Assembly: GCA_963575745.1 (NCBI GenBank)
Contig: CAUYUJ010019279.1
Location: forward strand, 37,501 to 101,500
From: Prorocentrum cordatum
Taxonomy: Eukaryota; Sar; Dinophyceae; Prorocentrales; Prorocentraceae
Length of the DNA stretch: 64,000 nucleotides
Reading direction: 5' to 3'
Under the pieces are notes generated by a model. That model did no database searches and was not told where the DNA came from. It worked only from the letters and a program-made list of their open reading frames with translations. The position numbers and the translations under genes are program-made. Positions 1 through 10,930 of the stretch are shown piece after piece (the stretch's first letter is position 1; each line of letters starts with the position of its first letter).

Positions 1-1078
1 GTAATGGTGATGGTAACGGTAATGGTAATGGTTATGGCAACGGTAACGGGGTAGCGATTGGCAATGGCAATGACAATGGCGATGGCAACGGTAATGGTAT
101 TGGTAATGGTAGTGGCGAATGGCAATGGTAATGGTAGTGGCGAATGGCAATGGCAATGGCAATGGTAATAGTAATGGCAATGCCAGTGCTAATGGTAATG
201 GTACTGGGAATGGTAATGGTGACGGTAACGGTAATGGTAATGGTAATGGTTATGGCAACGGTAACGGGGTAGCGATTGGCAATGGTAATGACAATGGCGA
301 TGGCAACGGTAATGGTAATGGCAATGGGAATGGCAACGGAAATGGCAATGGCAATGGCAATGGCCATGGCAATGGCAATGGTAATGGTCATGGTCATGGT
401 CATGGTCATAGTAATGGTAATGGTAAATGGTAATGGGGATGGGAATGGGAATGGGAATTGTAGTGGTAATTGGGACGGGAATGGAAATGGGAGTGGTAGT
501 GGTAATCATAATGGCAATGGTAATGGTAATGGAAATGGTACAGGTAACGGTAATGGTAATGGCAATGGCAATGATGATGGGAGTGGGAATTGTAATGGTA
601 ATGGCAGCGGCAATGGTAATGGTAATGGTAATGGCACTGGCAATGGCAATGGCAATGGCAATGGCAATGGTGCTGGTAATGCTAATGGTAATGGCAATGG
701 TAATGGTAGTGGCTAATGGTAATGGGAATGGCAATGGCAATGGTAATGACAGTGGTAATGGTAATGTTAATGGTAATGGTACTAGTAATGGTAATGGTAA
801 TGGTAATGGTAATGGTAACGGGGTGGCGACTGGCAATGGCAATGCAATGGCAATGGCAACGGCACTGGTAATGGCAATGGCAATGACAATGGGAATGACA
901 ACGGCAATGACAATGGCAATTGTAATGGCCATGGTAATGGTAATGGTAAAGGTAAAGGTAAAGATAAAGGTAAAGGTAATGGTACTGGTAATGGTAATGT
1001 GAATGGGAATGGGAATGGGGATGGGAATGGTAATGGTAATGGTATTGGGAATGGGAATGGGAATGGGAGTGGGAGAGA
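1..1078. repeat. GGTAAT/GGCAAT microsatellite
   Basis: The sequence is an almost uninterrupted run of degenerate hexamers GGTAAT, GGCAAT and GGGAAT, with a few AAAGGT units near 950-980. It is open in several frames and would encode Asn-Gly or Met-Ala/Met-Val alternation, but the codons simply follow the repeat. I see no gene in it. It continues past the left window edge. Confidence 0.95.
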
Positions 1079-1189
1079 TTGAGAGAGAGAGAGAAAGCGA
1101 GAGAGGAAATATCATAATAATGATGAGGAGCAACGTGCAATATCGTAAAAAATCGTCTGAAACCCACAGGTACTCCACAATCCCCCGGC
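1079..1189. other. GA-rich linker, no gene
   Basis: A short GAGAGA run at 1,076-1,110 is followed by unremarkable sequence leading into the first copy of a dispersed repeat. Confidence 0.6.
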
Positions 1190-1318
1190 CTCATATTCTC
1201 CCATATGTTCTGGGCTTTTGTCTTCCCCCCCCACCTCCCATATTTTCCCATATGTTCTGGGGAATCGAGGATGAATTGTGTCTGTGTGTTTCTTTTCCTC
1301 CTGAAAAGCATAATAACA
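1190..1318 (+). repeat. dispersed CATATTTTCCCATAT repeat, copy 1
   Basis: Two nearby CCCATAT(T/G)TTCTGG cores separated by a C-rich stretch are followed by a segment reading AATTGTGTCTGTGTGTTTC and then CCTCCTGA. The same arrangement occurs at 3,160-3,318 and 9,530-9,684, and in degraded form at 21,361-21,540. It marks a dispersed, probably transposon-derived, non-coding family. This copy has TATGTT in place of TATTTT at two sites. Confidence 0.8.
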
Positions 1319-1930
1319 GGGGATGCGTCGACCCCTATCCCAGGCTCCGTGAGGTTTTCGAGAGGATCAACAATTTGGGGCCCAACCCTGGGATATACGA
1401 GGGGGGGGCGTCCATCCTCGACAGGGGTGCGTCCGAATAGCCCCCTCGGGATGTATCCCAAGATTCCTCCCCTTTTCTGAGCGACCAAACTTTTCTGGCG
1501 GAAGTCGGGGATTGGGGGAGAGAAATCGCCTGCGACATAACCCTCGGCGACGAGTGCGCGACTGAGTATCGTTTAAACAATCCCCATCCCCACCAGCGTG
1601 GGCTGGGCCCCACTGGCCGATTTACCCCCCTGGATGGGGATATAGGCCGTTCCCTTCGGGTCTCGAGGGGTGTATCCCCAACTGGGGTGGTAATTTGGTG
1701 GGGGTCTCGAAGGGGCTGGAGATGGGGATGGGGATCGGTTAAACGATACCGAGCGACTGCGGGTCGACGACCCGCCCCCCCCGACCCAAATCACCTCCCC
1801 GAACAGTGCCCCGTGTCCTCGGGCCAGCGCTCGGCTGCCCGGCGGCCCCTCGGGGCGCCCCGGGGCACCCCGCTGGAACGCCCCCGGCGAGGCGCGGCCG
1901 CCGCAAGGCACCCCGAAGGGCAAGGAACAC
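1319..1930. other. no recognisable gene; GC-rich
   Basis: GC-rich DNA with several imperfect GGGTGTATCCC-type short palindromic words (1,445-1,460, 1,660-1,680). Open frames exist on both strands but show arginine/proline/glycine bias from base composition only. Confidence 0.5.
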
Positions 1931-2010
1931 GAAGAAGAAGAAGAAGAAGAAGAAGAAGAAGAAGAAGAATAGGAATCAGAAGAATAATAAGAATAATAAG
2001 AAGGATAACA
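1931..2010. repeat. (GAA)n then (AATAAG)n microsatellite
   Basis: A pure AGAAGA run is followed by AATAAGAATAATAAG repeats. Confidence 0.9.
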
Positions 2011-2030
2011 CCACATGAACATGAACTTGA

Positions 2031-2138
2031 GGCGCTCCGCGCGGATGTCTTGGATTCGCGCGTGCTCGCCAGGGGCGGCGCAGGAGGCGCCGCCGGGGGG
2101 GCACAGGCGCGAATCCAAGCAATCCGCGTGGAGCGCCC
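2031..2138. repeat. GC-rich fold-back element, copy 1
   Basis: Outer arms 2,031-2,061 and 2,107-2,137 are inverted copies matching at 28 of 31 positions (ends GGCGCTCC and GGAGCGCC). The loop holds a second palindromic GGCGCCGCC stretch. A second member with related arms and loop lies at 22,491-22,633, so this is a mobile, MITE-like family and not a lone hairpin. There is no coding capacity. Confidence 0.75.
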
Positions 2139-3159
2139 AAAAAGAACTGTTTATGCTTTTGCGCGCTTCTTCGACTAGCGAAAGCCGAAGAAAACACAAC
2201 CGAAAACTTCCGGGAGCCTCCGCAGCCCGGACAGAACCTCCAGGAACCGACGCAGCCGACACCGCCGACACGGAAACGTCCGAGAGACGCGGCCAAGAGC
2301 CGAGCTGGCGGGGGTTCGACGTCGGGTGCTCGTGCGGGGGACCTTCCCGAAGCCACCCGCCCCACTCCTGGCGTCGATGCTGCTCAGAGTGCCCGTCGAC
2401 GTCGGTCGAGCTGCAGTCGAACCTGAATCGAACTCGAATCGGGCTCGAGTCTCGGGGGCGCGCAAGCATGGATTAGCGATCCATGGATTCGGCGCGCGGT
2501 CGCCAAATCCATGGATCGGGGGAGGCGCCCTCCCCACAGTGCGGCCGGTGCCGCTTCGCTCGGCGGCGGAAGCCTGCGATTTCCCGAAGAAGCGGGACCC
2601 GTCGCTCATCCACGCCCTCTTGATCCATGTTTGCGATCGCCTGAGAGTCGGCCTAATGAAGAGTCGGAGCGGGAGCAAACGAGATGCGACCTGGAGCCGA
2701 GCAGCTCCGCGAAGGTGGGCCCCGGGCAGGCCCCCAAGACGAGGGGTTCGCCGACGGGGGCGAGGAGCTGCGCGAGCGGCCTGGCCGACCCCCGTGGCGA
2801 GCACCTCCATGGACGTCCCCCGCGCCAACCACATTTCTCCCCTGCCGCATACGTACGTCTTGGGTTATGTTGTTCCCATCGTACTTAAGGACCACATCCC
2901 ACAACTAATTTCGAGCACCCACAAAAGTATCGAAACAGTGTCGAACGGGTATCGCCTCCAACGGCCCGACACGTGAGACCCCCAAGTTTGGGGGCTCGAC
3001 ACTATTTCTCGTGACCGAGGCCAGAGAGGGCTGGAACAACAGAAAGACAAGGAACGGTCTGCGACGTGTCGGCTATGACTCACCAGAGCAGGGGCCCCAG
3101 ATCCTCTTTTGGGAGGGGACCTGAGCCAGGAGGGCCAAGGGCACTGGGGATACTGAAGG
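2139..3159. other. no recognisable gene
   Basis: GC-rich DNA (about 2,140-2,830) then mixed sequence. Open frames overlap on both strands without domain-like composition. I see nothing that can be named. Confidence 0.5.
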
Positions 3160-3318
3160 GGAACTGGAACACACAAATAAATACACACAAATAAAAATAT
3201 CCCCCATATTTTCCCATATTTTCTGGGTTCCTGTCTTCCCCCCCACTTCCCATATTTTCCCATATTTTCTGGGAATCGCCGATTAATTGTGTCTGTGTGT
3301 CTTTTCCCCTCCTGAGAT
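3160..3318 (+). repeat. dispersed CATATTTTCCCATAT repeat, copy 2
   Basis: It begins with an A/C-rich leader (ACACAAATAAATACACAC), then two CATATTTTCCCATATTTTCTGG-like cores about 45 bp apart, then a GTGTCTGTGTG segment. The leader is shared with the copy at 9,530, which sets the left limit of the family unit. Confidence 0.85.
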
Positions 3319-3394
3319 ACGGGGGGGTCTTTCACCGCGGGCGCATCCGGCCACACCGCCCAGATCTAGTACCCCCATAGCAAGGGCGAGACCC

Positions 3395-3700
3395 CCACTG
3401 ACGCCACCCACGTCTTCACTGCACTATTGGGCTCAGCCCGATAAGGTGAAGCCGCTCGGAAGGTCGCGAGAGTTTAAATAGGCCGATGAGGCGTTTCTTT
3501 TCTCGACGAGGGTAAGCCGCCCCGGGTGGAGGTCTGAGAGGTCCGCCGACTCAGTGGAGGGCCATGCCAAGAAACACCGTGCTTGCATCCAGGGTGCCCT
3601 GGGTTTCTTGGGTTTCGATAGTTTTTGCGACGGAAGGCGTGACGCTCCCACAAGCTCCCGCACCAGGTGTTGATTGTCAATGGACGTCCTGGGATCTCGG
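3395..3700 (+). repeat. dispersed repeat, forward copy (pair with 9,760-10,240)
   Basis: Sequence from GCCACCCACGTCTTCACTGC through GGTGCCCTGGGTTTCTTGGG matches the reverse complement of 10,005-10,240 along its length, with scattered substitutions and small indels. Both copies share the GCCATGCCAAGAAACACC word. No protein family is recognisable, so it is probably an old transposon fragment. Confidence 0.8.
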
Positions 3701-4297
3701 GGTTTGCGTTTCTTGTGGAAGGTCTCTTAAAGTCGGGCCTCAACTGCCTGATTTTTCAACCCGCGGCCCCAGGAGGTCCCGACCCCGTCCCCGAGGCTGG
3801 TCCCGCGCCCCAGCCCCGCCGCTCAGGGCCCCCAGGCCTGGTAATAACGGGCCCCGGAGGCCGAAGTCCAGGAGAAGCTGCCGGGAGGAACGATCCCCGG
3901 AAGGAGGCGAGAGGCCGCGCGTCCAGAGCTTCAGCTCGGCGAGGTGCCCCTGAATAAGGCACTTGAAATCCCAGGGCGAGGAGAAAGCCAGGGCGAAAGT
4001 AAGACAAAGCCAGGGCGAAGATACATTCAGATAGAGAAGAATCGAGGATCTCTGACATCCCGCGACTCTGGACGATGTCTCGGGCGCACCGGCCTTCTCA
4101 CGGCGTTCGGGAACGCTCTGACAGCGCTCCGAAACGCACCGCAACGGATCCATCCTCGTCCTAACCACGTCCAGAGGTAGGCCGCCCCGGAAGGAAGGAC
4201 CCAGACCCCCGACGTCGTGTTATTTTTTCTCCACAACGTCGACCCCCAGAGGTCTGGACCCATTCCCTGGGTCTGGCTTTGCACCCCGAGTCGCAAG
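3701..4297. other. no recognisable gene; short duplicated word
   Basis: The segment 3,909-3,951 (GAGGCCGCGCGTCCAGAGCT and what follows) recurs almost exactly at 5,540-5,577. The rest holds no gene I can support. Confidence 0.5.
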
Positions 4298-4449
4298 TCG
4301 GGCGTGTCCCCCTACAGGCGGATTTTGGACGAAAAATGAAACGTGCTCAACACATATGCAAAACATGCTCAAAATTAATGAAAAAAACGTCCCTGTACTA
4401 TTGTCTTGATTCTTTTTGCATATTATTCATGTAGGGTGACCTGCCCGAC
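4298..4449. mobile_element. MITE-like element with ~20-bp TIRs, copy 1
   Basis: The ends are inverted: GTCGGGCGTGTCCCCCTACA on the left and TGTAGGGTGACCTGCCCGAC on the right. The interior is A/T-rich against a GC-rich surround (CATGCTCAAA words) and has no ORF. A longer relative with the same ends and the same GGCGG(A/G)TTTTGGACGA subterminal word is at 17,818-18,046, and a lone right-end-like piece is near 7,330. No target duplication is clear. Confidence 0.7.
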
Positions 4450-4605
4450 TGAACCCGATTCCTTTTTGTCACGGCCCCCGCGAGGCCGGGAAGGGCCCCC
4501 CGAGGCCACAAATCGCGAAGCACTTCCCGTCGTGACTTCTTCACGGCGCGAAGGGGGTCTGGGGGAGGGTTGAGCAGGGACCGACCGCCCCGGCAATCCT
4601 ATAGG

Positions 4606-4775
4606 CCTACCACGACCCGCTCTTGTCCGCATCCAACCCCAAGGCTGGCCTACATCCCGGAGGCCACGAGCGCGGGAATGGGATCGTCGGCGTCGACGGC
4701 GTAGTCGGCGTCGGCGTCGTGGTCGGCGTCGTCGTGGTCCAGAGCTCCGCCATTGAGGCAGCCCCAGAACGCGCC
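4606..4775 (+). repeat. direct repeat with 7,171-7,316, contains GTCGGC tract
   Basis: It shares CATCCCGGAGGCCACGAGCG, GCGGGAATGGGATCGTCGGC and GTGGTCCAGAGCTCC with 7,171-7,316. The middle is a GTCGGCGTC run. Confidence 0.8.
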
Positions 4776-5699
4776 CACATGCTCCGAGTTGAGCAGGGAC
4801 CGACCGTCCCAGCACTCTTGTAGGCCTGCCACGAAACGCTCTCACAACCCACCGACGTGCTAAGAACGTAATCGCTGTTCTTATACCAAACGCCCGATGC
4901 TTTAAAAACAAGACAGTCTCCGCCAGAAATGTTCTAAGAATAGTTCGTGCAGACCACACAAGGTTCTTAGAACATTCTTGTGTCGGCCTATACTGGCGGA
5001 GGACAAACCTCCCTTTAGCAAACCTCAACTTCGAGGTCACGGCCCAGGACCGAAACCGACGGACCCGGACTCACAAAGATGACGGCCGCGACGCCCTCTC
5101 GCGAACCGAACAAGGCGAACTCGTTGATCGACGTGTCAGGGTAGGATGTCTCTCAACCTCCGACTATACAGGTGAGCCAGGACGCTTCCCAGACATGTGA
5201 GCGAGCAACGACATGTGTACATGTACGCCCTCCGCGGTCTTGCGTGCACGAACCTCCGCGTTCAAACGCAATTCGGCGGAAACAAACCGCGTACATGTAC
5301 ATATGCTGTTGCCCTCTGAACATGTGACGTCCGTGGAAGCCCCGACCCTTTTTCCCAGGACCGGCTTCTCGTCTGGAGTCGTTTTCTGACGGCCCCGGGG
5401 CCCGGCGAGGGCCCCCGAGGGCCGACAGCAGTTCTACCTCTTTTTGTCTTTTCTTGTAGTTTGCTGTCCGGACTGTCTTTTTGTCCTCTGTCTTGCCGAC
5501 GCGAGCATGTCTGGGCTCGCCGCTGCTCGAGCGCGAGGCCGCGCGTCCAGAGCTTCAGGTCGGCGAGGTGCCCCTCGAAGAGGCCATCCTCTGCGGGCGC
5601 GGGCGCGGGCGGGCGGCCGCACCGACGCCGCCCCTCCGCGGGGGGCGGGCGGGTGCCCCGGGGCCACGGCCGCGGCCACGGCCCGCTCGGCCCGCCAAA
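4776..5699. other. no recognisable gene
   Basis: It contains the second copy of the 3,909 word (5,540-5,577) and several TTCTTAGAACATT-like inverted words near 4,930-4,980. No supported coding sequence. Confidence 0.45.
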
Positions 5700-5960
5700 G
5701 GCGCGGCGCCCACGGGCGGAGGCGAGACGGACAACGCCGACGACGCCGCCGACGACGCCGACGACGACGCCGACGACGCCGACGACGACGCCGACGGCGA
5801 CGACGCCGACGACGACGCCGACGCCGACGACGACGCCGACGACGACGAGGACGACGACGACGTCGTTGCCGTCGGCGTCGTCGTCGGCGTGATCGTTGGC
5901 TGCGTCGGCGTCGGCGTCGTCGTCGCGGGCGTCGTCGTGGTCGGCGTCGTCATCGGGGCA
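5700..5960. repeat. inverted (GACGCC)n / (GTCGGC)n arrays
   Basis: A (GACGCCGACGAC)n tract at about 5,728-5,860 is followed at once by its reverse-complement type (GTCGTCGGC)n at 5,867-5,955. The whole region can fold back on itself. All frames are open and give acidic or Thr/Pro runs, which reflects the repeat. Confidence 0.85.
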
Positions 5961-6379
5961 GACTCGGCTCGCGGTAGCTCGAGGATCTCTGGGATGCGAG
6001 TCGAACGCGGTCCACCCCAAACACCCTCGCGTCGCGCAACAAAAATTACGACGGAAGGTTTTGTTCCCTATGTTCGGCCTCCGGTGGCGCATACCAAGCC
6101 CCGGGACCGTGAACAAAAACAAGATGCAAAATCGGTCCCGAGGACGAGTTACGAAAAAAACGGAGTCGGTAGTCTGGGGCAGCTCCGTTTTGACAAATAT
6201 GTAATACACACATACACATACATGTACATACCGATTCAAGCAAACACGCATCTATATACATCTACACACGCATGCTTATGCATATCCCCCGATCCCACGT
6301 AAGAGTTTCTGAAAGCGCGGACTTGATTGAGCTCGCTCAAGCTCCGCTCTGCACGGGGGGTCGCCATTCCCGACGCAGT
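5961..6379. other. no recognisable gene
   Basis: Mixed sequence with an ACACATACACATACATGTAC-type microsatellite at 6,205-6,280. Nothing further recognised. Confidence 0.45.
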
Positions 6380-6800
6380 TCGTGTTCGGAGGCGGGGGGG
6401 CCCACAGGCCCCCAAGAAGCCCCCAGGAGGCTTTGGAAGGGGGGGGCGCAATTCGACGCATTTACTGCTCGGGGGCGGGCGGCCCACAGGCCCCCAAGAA
6501 GCTCCCGGGAGTCCCGGAAGGCCCCCAAGAGGCTCGAAAGGGGCCCCCAAACGACCCCCAAGAGGCTTCCCCAGGCTCCTTACTCAATCCCCTGAGCCTC
6601 AGTCCTCAATCCTGAGGATTTCAAAGGCCCAGGGCCCCAAGCTCTCAAATCTCTTGAGGCTCCCCGCGCGCCCCTTGGGGCCCCCAGAATGTTGCATGAT
6701 TTGTTCGAGCTCACCAGGGGCCCAAGACGGGCCAACAGGCTCCCAAGAAGCCCTCAAAATGGCCCAAGAAAACCCGAATCACGAACGATCGGTCCAAGAC
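6380..6800 (+). repeat. CCAAGAGGCC-family degenerate block
   Basis: Runs of (A)GGCCCCCAAGAAG(C/G)CCCCAGGAGG units about 12-15 bp long with substitutions. The same family recurs on one strand or the other at 11.9-12.2, 12.6-12.9, 13.6-13.8, 15.9-17.0, 27.0-28.7, 31.6-32.1, 32.7-32.8 and 33.35-33.48 kb. Confidence 0.75.
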
Positions 6801-6824
6801 GCCCACATTGGCCCCATGGCCATC

Positions 6825-6888
6825 ACCATGATAAACATCAGCATGCCCATCATCATCACCACCATCATAATCGTCATCAGCATCATCG

Positions 6889-6955
<67 letters not shown>

Positions 6956-7017
6956 CATCCTCATCCTCATCCTCATCCTCATCCTCATCCTCATCCTCAT
7001 CCTCATCCTCATCATCC
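6825..7017. repeat. (CAT)n then (CATCCT)n microsatellite
   Basis: A CATCATCATC run changes abruptly into CATCCTCATCCT hexamers and ends at CATCCGGAGC. Confidence 0.95.
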
Positions 7018-7170
7018 GGAGCGCCCAGAATCGGCGACACTGGCCGGAGGCCGACACCATATGTATTTATAGATATACACATATACATCTATACCAACAT
7101 TTCACTAAAAACACCGCGCGCTAGGCCCGCGCTCAAGTCCTAGTCTATTCCGACGACCTCATCCTCATCG

Positions 7171-7316
7171 TTCTTGTCCACATCCACTCCCAAGGCAGGC
7201 CTACATCCCAGAGGCCACGAGCGCGGGAATGGGATCGTCGGCGTCGACGGCGTAGTCGGCGTTCGCGTCGTGGGCGGCGTCGTCGTGGTCCAGAGCTCCC
7301 CCTCTGTGGCAGCCCA
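7171..7316 (+). repeat. direct repeat, second copy (with 4,606-4,775)
   Basis: Near-identical to 4,606-4,775 through CTACATCCCAGAGGCCACGA, the GTCGGC tract and the GTGGTCCAGAGCTCC end. It is followed at about 7,330 by a fragment resembling the right TIR of the 4,298 MITE, so the same pair of elements may once have been adjacent in both places. Confidence 0.75.
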
Positions 7317-8099
7317 TGAATGTGCCTCATGTAGAAGGACAGGCCCGACTTAAGGCTATGCCCGACTCGGAGTCGCTGGGGAAGGCCGCCTGCAAGCAAC
7401 CACACGGTGGGCGCCACACAGCATGGACTGAGCGGGCGAGTCAGGCGGGGGGCACCAGACAGCAGGGCCGAAGCCTGCAACCGCGCTGCCTCCAGGGCCT
7501 GCAGGGGCCACGTTCCAGCACTTCGTAGCCTTCCGCCGTCATCACTCCCGCCCTCCCTGCCTGCTCTCCTTCCCCTCCTCGTCATCTGGAGCTTCTTCCC
7601 TATAGCTCCTCTCCTCCTCCCCTGCTTTGGGTGACCCCCAAAAAGGGGGTCCAGCTGAAAGTGGGTGGTGCAATAGAGTTGGGGCACTTGTATTGCAAAC
7701 GTATTGTGCCAGAGAATTGTTTTGCATTGTATTGCAATCAAGGTGTGGCACGCGAAAATCCAGCAACACATTGGCAGAATGTGTTGCACGCCCCAAATAT
7801 ATTGCAACCCCACAAATCTATGGCACCAGATCTATTGCACCCCCCCCTTGTCGCTGGACCCCCTTTTCGGTCCACCCGACTCCTGGCCCTCCACTCTCCT
7901 TCCAATATTCCCTCCTCCCCCCGGGCTCGTCAATCCGACCCCTTGACCCTTCGCTCCCTGCCTCCCTCCCTCCAGCCCTTCTGGTATCCGTCCCCCCCCG
8001 CGTCTTGCTTGGGGTCTTTCTGGTATCCGTCCCCCTCGGAGCCTCCGGGTGGCCTCTCCCGACCAGGGCCCTTCCTCCGCACTGCCTCCTTCCGCATCC
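7317..8099. other. no recognisable gene
   Basis: Mixed composition, then C-rich sequence from 7,840. No supported coding sequence. Confidence 0.45.
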
Positions 8100-8310
8100 T
8101 GCCGCCCGCCTCCTCCTCCTCCTCCACCACCTCCTCCGCCTCATCGTCATCATCCTCCTCCGCCTCCCTCGCCTCCCCCGCCTCCGCCTCAGCTGCCAGT
8201 TCCAACGCCTCCTCCTCCTCCTCCCCTCCTCCTCCTCCTCCTCCTCATCCTCCTCCTCCTCCTCCTCCTCCTCCTCCTCCTCCTCCTCCTCCTGCGTCGG
8301 CCACCGCCGC
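8100..8310. repeat. (TCC)n microsatellite
   Basis: Pyrimidine-strand TCC trinucleotides with CGC and CAT interruptions, purest at 8,210-8,292. Confidence 0.9.
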
Positions 8311-8559
8311 CCTCTCCCGTGTCGGTGGCCCTGACGAGGTCGTGGGAGAGGCTGCCGAAACGCGCCTGGAGCGCTGCAAGGCCCGAGGGTGCAAACCCGA
8401 ACAGTTTGGCAATGGTTCCCTGGGGGGCCGTGCTCAAGGGAGGCTGCGGCATCGCTCCACGATGTGCCGTTAACCGATCCTGCAGGGTGGGCCCTTTCTC
8501 GTTGTCGGTGCCTCGTGCACCGAGACGCTAGAGTCGCTTGTGGCTCTTGTGCGGTTCTT

Positions 8560-8812
8560 GCCTTGCTTTGCCTTGCCGTGCCGTGCCGTGCCTTGCCTTG
8601 CCTTGCCTTGCCTCCTCCTCCGCCTCCTGCTCCTCCACCTCCTCCTCCTCCGGCGTCCTCCTTCTCCTCCTCCTCCTCCTCCTCCTCCTCCTCCTCCTCC
8701 TCCTCCTCCTCCTCCTCCCTCCTCCTCCTCCTCCTCCTCCTCCACATCCTCCTTCTCCTCCTCCTCCTCCTCCTCCTCCTCCTCCTCCTCCTCCTCCTCC
8801 TCCGCCCCCCCC
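8560..8812. repeat. (CCTTG)n then (TCC)n microsatellite
   Basis: Pentamers CCTTG/CCGTG at 8,562-8,612 grade into TCC trinucleotides to 8,805. Long open frames on both strands (poly-Glu/Arg/Gly or poly-Ser/Pro/Leu) are produced by the repeat. Confidence 0.9.
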
Positions 8813-9529
8813 TTCCCGAGAGCGCCACGGCAGCAGGCTGAGAGCGCCCCCCCACCCCTCCCAATAAGCGCCCGCCTTCATGTCGCTCCTCCCACCCCCT
8901 CCGCTCATCCTCCCTCCCTCCCCTGGGGAAACCAAGAGGTACAGACACCGCTAACCCCTGGACCTTTCTCCGGGGCGAGTTCTGACCAGAACTTCGAGGC
9001 GAATCCAGCAATGTTGACGAGGGCCTCCCAGGAGGCCCAACAAGGGGAGAACGAAGGAACCGTGGCTGCCGCTTCCTCATCTGACGACCCCCTCCCGCCC
9101 ATCCCCCCTCCCCCCCTATCACGCCACCTCGCCACCCGCCCCGCGCACTCCATCCCCGCCCTTTTAGCCTTGGCCACCCTCCGCTGCCCAAGCTCCACAC
9201 GCGCGCCGCCTCGCTCCCCCCCCCGTCCGCCGCCCCCCCCCTGCCAACCTCCTTCCCCCCCCCCCCCTTCCGGCCGGGGGGGGGGTCCTGGGAGGGGAGC
9301 CCCCCCAAAGCCCCAACCCCGCCGCCCCCCTATCAGAGAGGGGGTGGGTTGGGGGAAAGGGAACCCGACCCGCCCCCCCCCCCTGGCTAGCCCCCACCCC
9401 CCCCCTGAGGGGGGGGGACGCCACCCCCGCCGCCCCGAGCTCCCCACGATTCGGCTCCACGCAAGGGCGACCCTGGGCAAGACCGACCTTTGGCGCGCGG
9501 CTTGGGAAGGCCAGATCTGAAGGGGCCCC
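8813..9529. other. no recognisable gene; C/G homopolymer-rich
   Basis: Contains many C and G runs of 7-10 bases (9,230-9,420). The word TCTGACCAGAACTTCGAGGC near 8,981 recurs in similar form at 23,618-23,640 with its CCTGGACCTTTCTCC context, so a dispersed repeat fragment lies at 8,945-9,035. Confidence 0.5.
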
Positions 9530-9684
9530 AGGACACACAAATAAATACACACACGTAAAAATATTCCCCATATTTTCCCATATTTTCTGGATTTCTGTCT
9601 TCCCCCCCACTTCCCATATTTTCCCATGTTTTCTGGGGAATCGACGATTCATTGTGTCTGTGTGTTTCTTTCCCTCCTGAAGAT
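9530..9684 (+). repeat. dispersed CATATTTTCCCATAT repeat, copy 3
   Basis: Same order as the copy at 3,160: ACACAAATAAATACACAC leader, two CATATTTTCCCAT cores, GTGTCTGTGTGTTTC, CCTCCTGA. It lies just upstream of the inverted copy of the 3,395 repeat, so two dispersed families are neighbours at both loci. Confidence 0.85.
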
Positions 9685-9759
9685 CCAGTGGCGCATGCCG
9701 ATACTGCGGGGGGGGAGGGGGCCCGGGGGCCCACACCAACCAACACGCCTGCGAAAGGC

Positions 9760-10240
9760 CAGCCTGACGCAGACCTCCGGCGTCTCGGGCCCCAGACATC
9801 TCGACCCCGGGACCAGTTTTCATCGCGAGTCGTTTGTTGACGGTCCCAGTCGGCCCTGAGACCCCAGGAGTCTCGGGCCCCCGACCTCTCGACACAGGGA
9901 CTGGTTTTCATCGCGAGGCGTTCGTTGACGGTCCCAATCGGCGCTGAGAAACCACGACTCTCATTGATTTCTGGTTTGGGAGCGCCACACTCTCCATAGC
10001 CAAACCCTCGAAACCCAAGAAGCCCAGGGCACCCTGGAGGCGAGCAGGGTGTTTCTTGGCATGGGCCTCCACTGCATCTGCGGATCTCTCGGACCTCCAC
10101 CGGGGCGGCCTAAACTCGTCAAGAATAGAAACACCCAGGGCGGCTGAGATAAACTCTCGCGGCCTTCCGGGCGGCTTCACCTCATCGGGCCGACCCCAAG
10201 AGCGCAGTGAAGACGTGGGTGGCATCAGTGAGGTCCCCGT
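9760..10240 (-). repeat. dispersed repeat, inverted copy (pair with 3,395-3,700)
   Basis: The reverse complement of 10,005-10,240 aligns with 3,400-3,640. Within it, an ~87-bp unit containing TCATCGCGAG(T/G)CGTT(T/C)GTTGACGG is tandemly duplicated (9,785-9,872 and 9,873-9,945). A related single unit occurs near 5,355-5,395. Confidence 0.75.
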
Positions 10241-10279
10241 GTTTCTTGGCATGGGCCTCATACTGAAGCCGTCGGGGAT

Positions 10280-10465
10280 CTTCTGACCTGGGTCAATCTA
10301 GACCTGGGCCAGTCAGGCCTTGCAGAATCCTGCAAGATCCTGCGCCCCAACCCGGGTCAATGTGAAGGACCCTGCAAGATCCTGCAGGGTCCTGCGCCCA
10401 AACCCGGGTCAGTGCGCCCCTGGCCCTGCAGGATCCTGCAAGATCCAGCGCTCTGGCCGACCCCG
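10280..10465. repeat. CCTGCAAGATCCTGC palindromic cluster
   Basis: The words CCTGCAAGATCCTGC, CCCGGGTCA and TGCAGGATCCTGCA alternate about every 60 bp. Several are self-complementary around GGATCC or CCCGGG. No coding content. Confidence 0.7.
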
Positions 10466-10609
10466 TTTGCATTGACCCCCGTCTCAAGGCACCCGAAGCC
10501 GAAGGATCCCCCCCACCCCGGCGGGGGCCTCGTCGTAGGGGCAGCCCCCGGCGCACATGTGCGGCCTCGGCACCTCGCCAGCGGGAATCAGGGGGGCGCG
10601 AGGCGCGCT

Positions 10610-10930
10610 CGCGAGCCGCGGGGGGAGAGGGGCGGGGAGGCGGGGAGCGGGGAGGCGAGCGGGAGGAGGGGACGGGAGGGGGGAGGGCGGGAGGGGGGAG
10701 GGAGGAAGGACGTTCTGTTCTGTCCTGCGTCCGCGCGTGGCTACTGGCCGCAAGGCGGGGCGGAGGGAGGGGAGGGGAGGGGAGGGGAGGGAGGAGCCAG
10801 GGAAGGAGGGGGAAGCAGGGGGGAATGGAGGGGGAGGATGGGGAGGAGGCAGGAGGGTGGGGATGAGGGGGGAGGAGGGCGGGCAAGAGAGGAGTGGGCG
10901 GAGAAGGCGCGGGGGAAAAGGCGGGGGGGT
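10610..10930 (+). repeat. G-run-rich tract (possible G-quadruplexes)
   Basis: The plus strand carries dozens of G3-G6 runs spaced by 1-3 bases (GGGGAGGGGAGGGG patterns), enough for many overlapping G4 motifs. Open frames here are Gly/Arg/Glu or Pro/Ser biased and not credible genes. Confidence 0.75.

Noticed and set aside
7818-9308. 496-aa and overlapping open frames rich in Glu/Arg or Ser/Pro
   Set aside because: They follow the TCC/GGA microsatellites exactly, are open on both strands and have no domain or normal composition.
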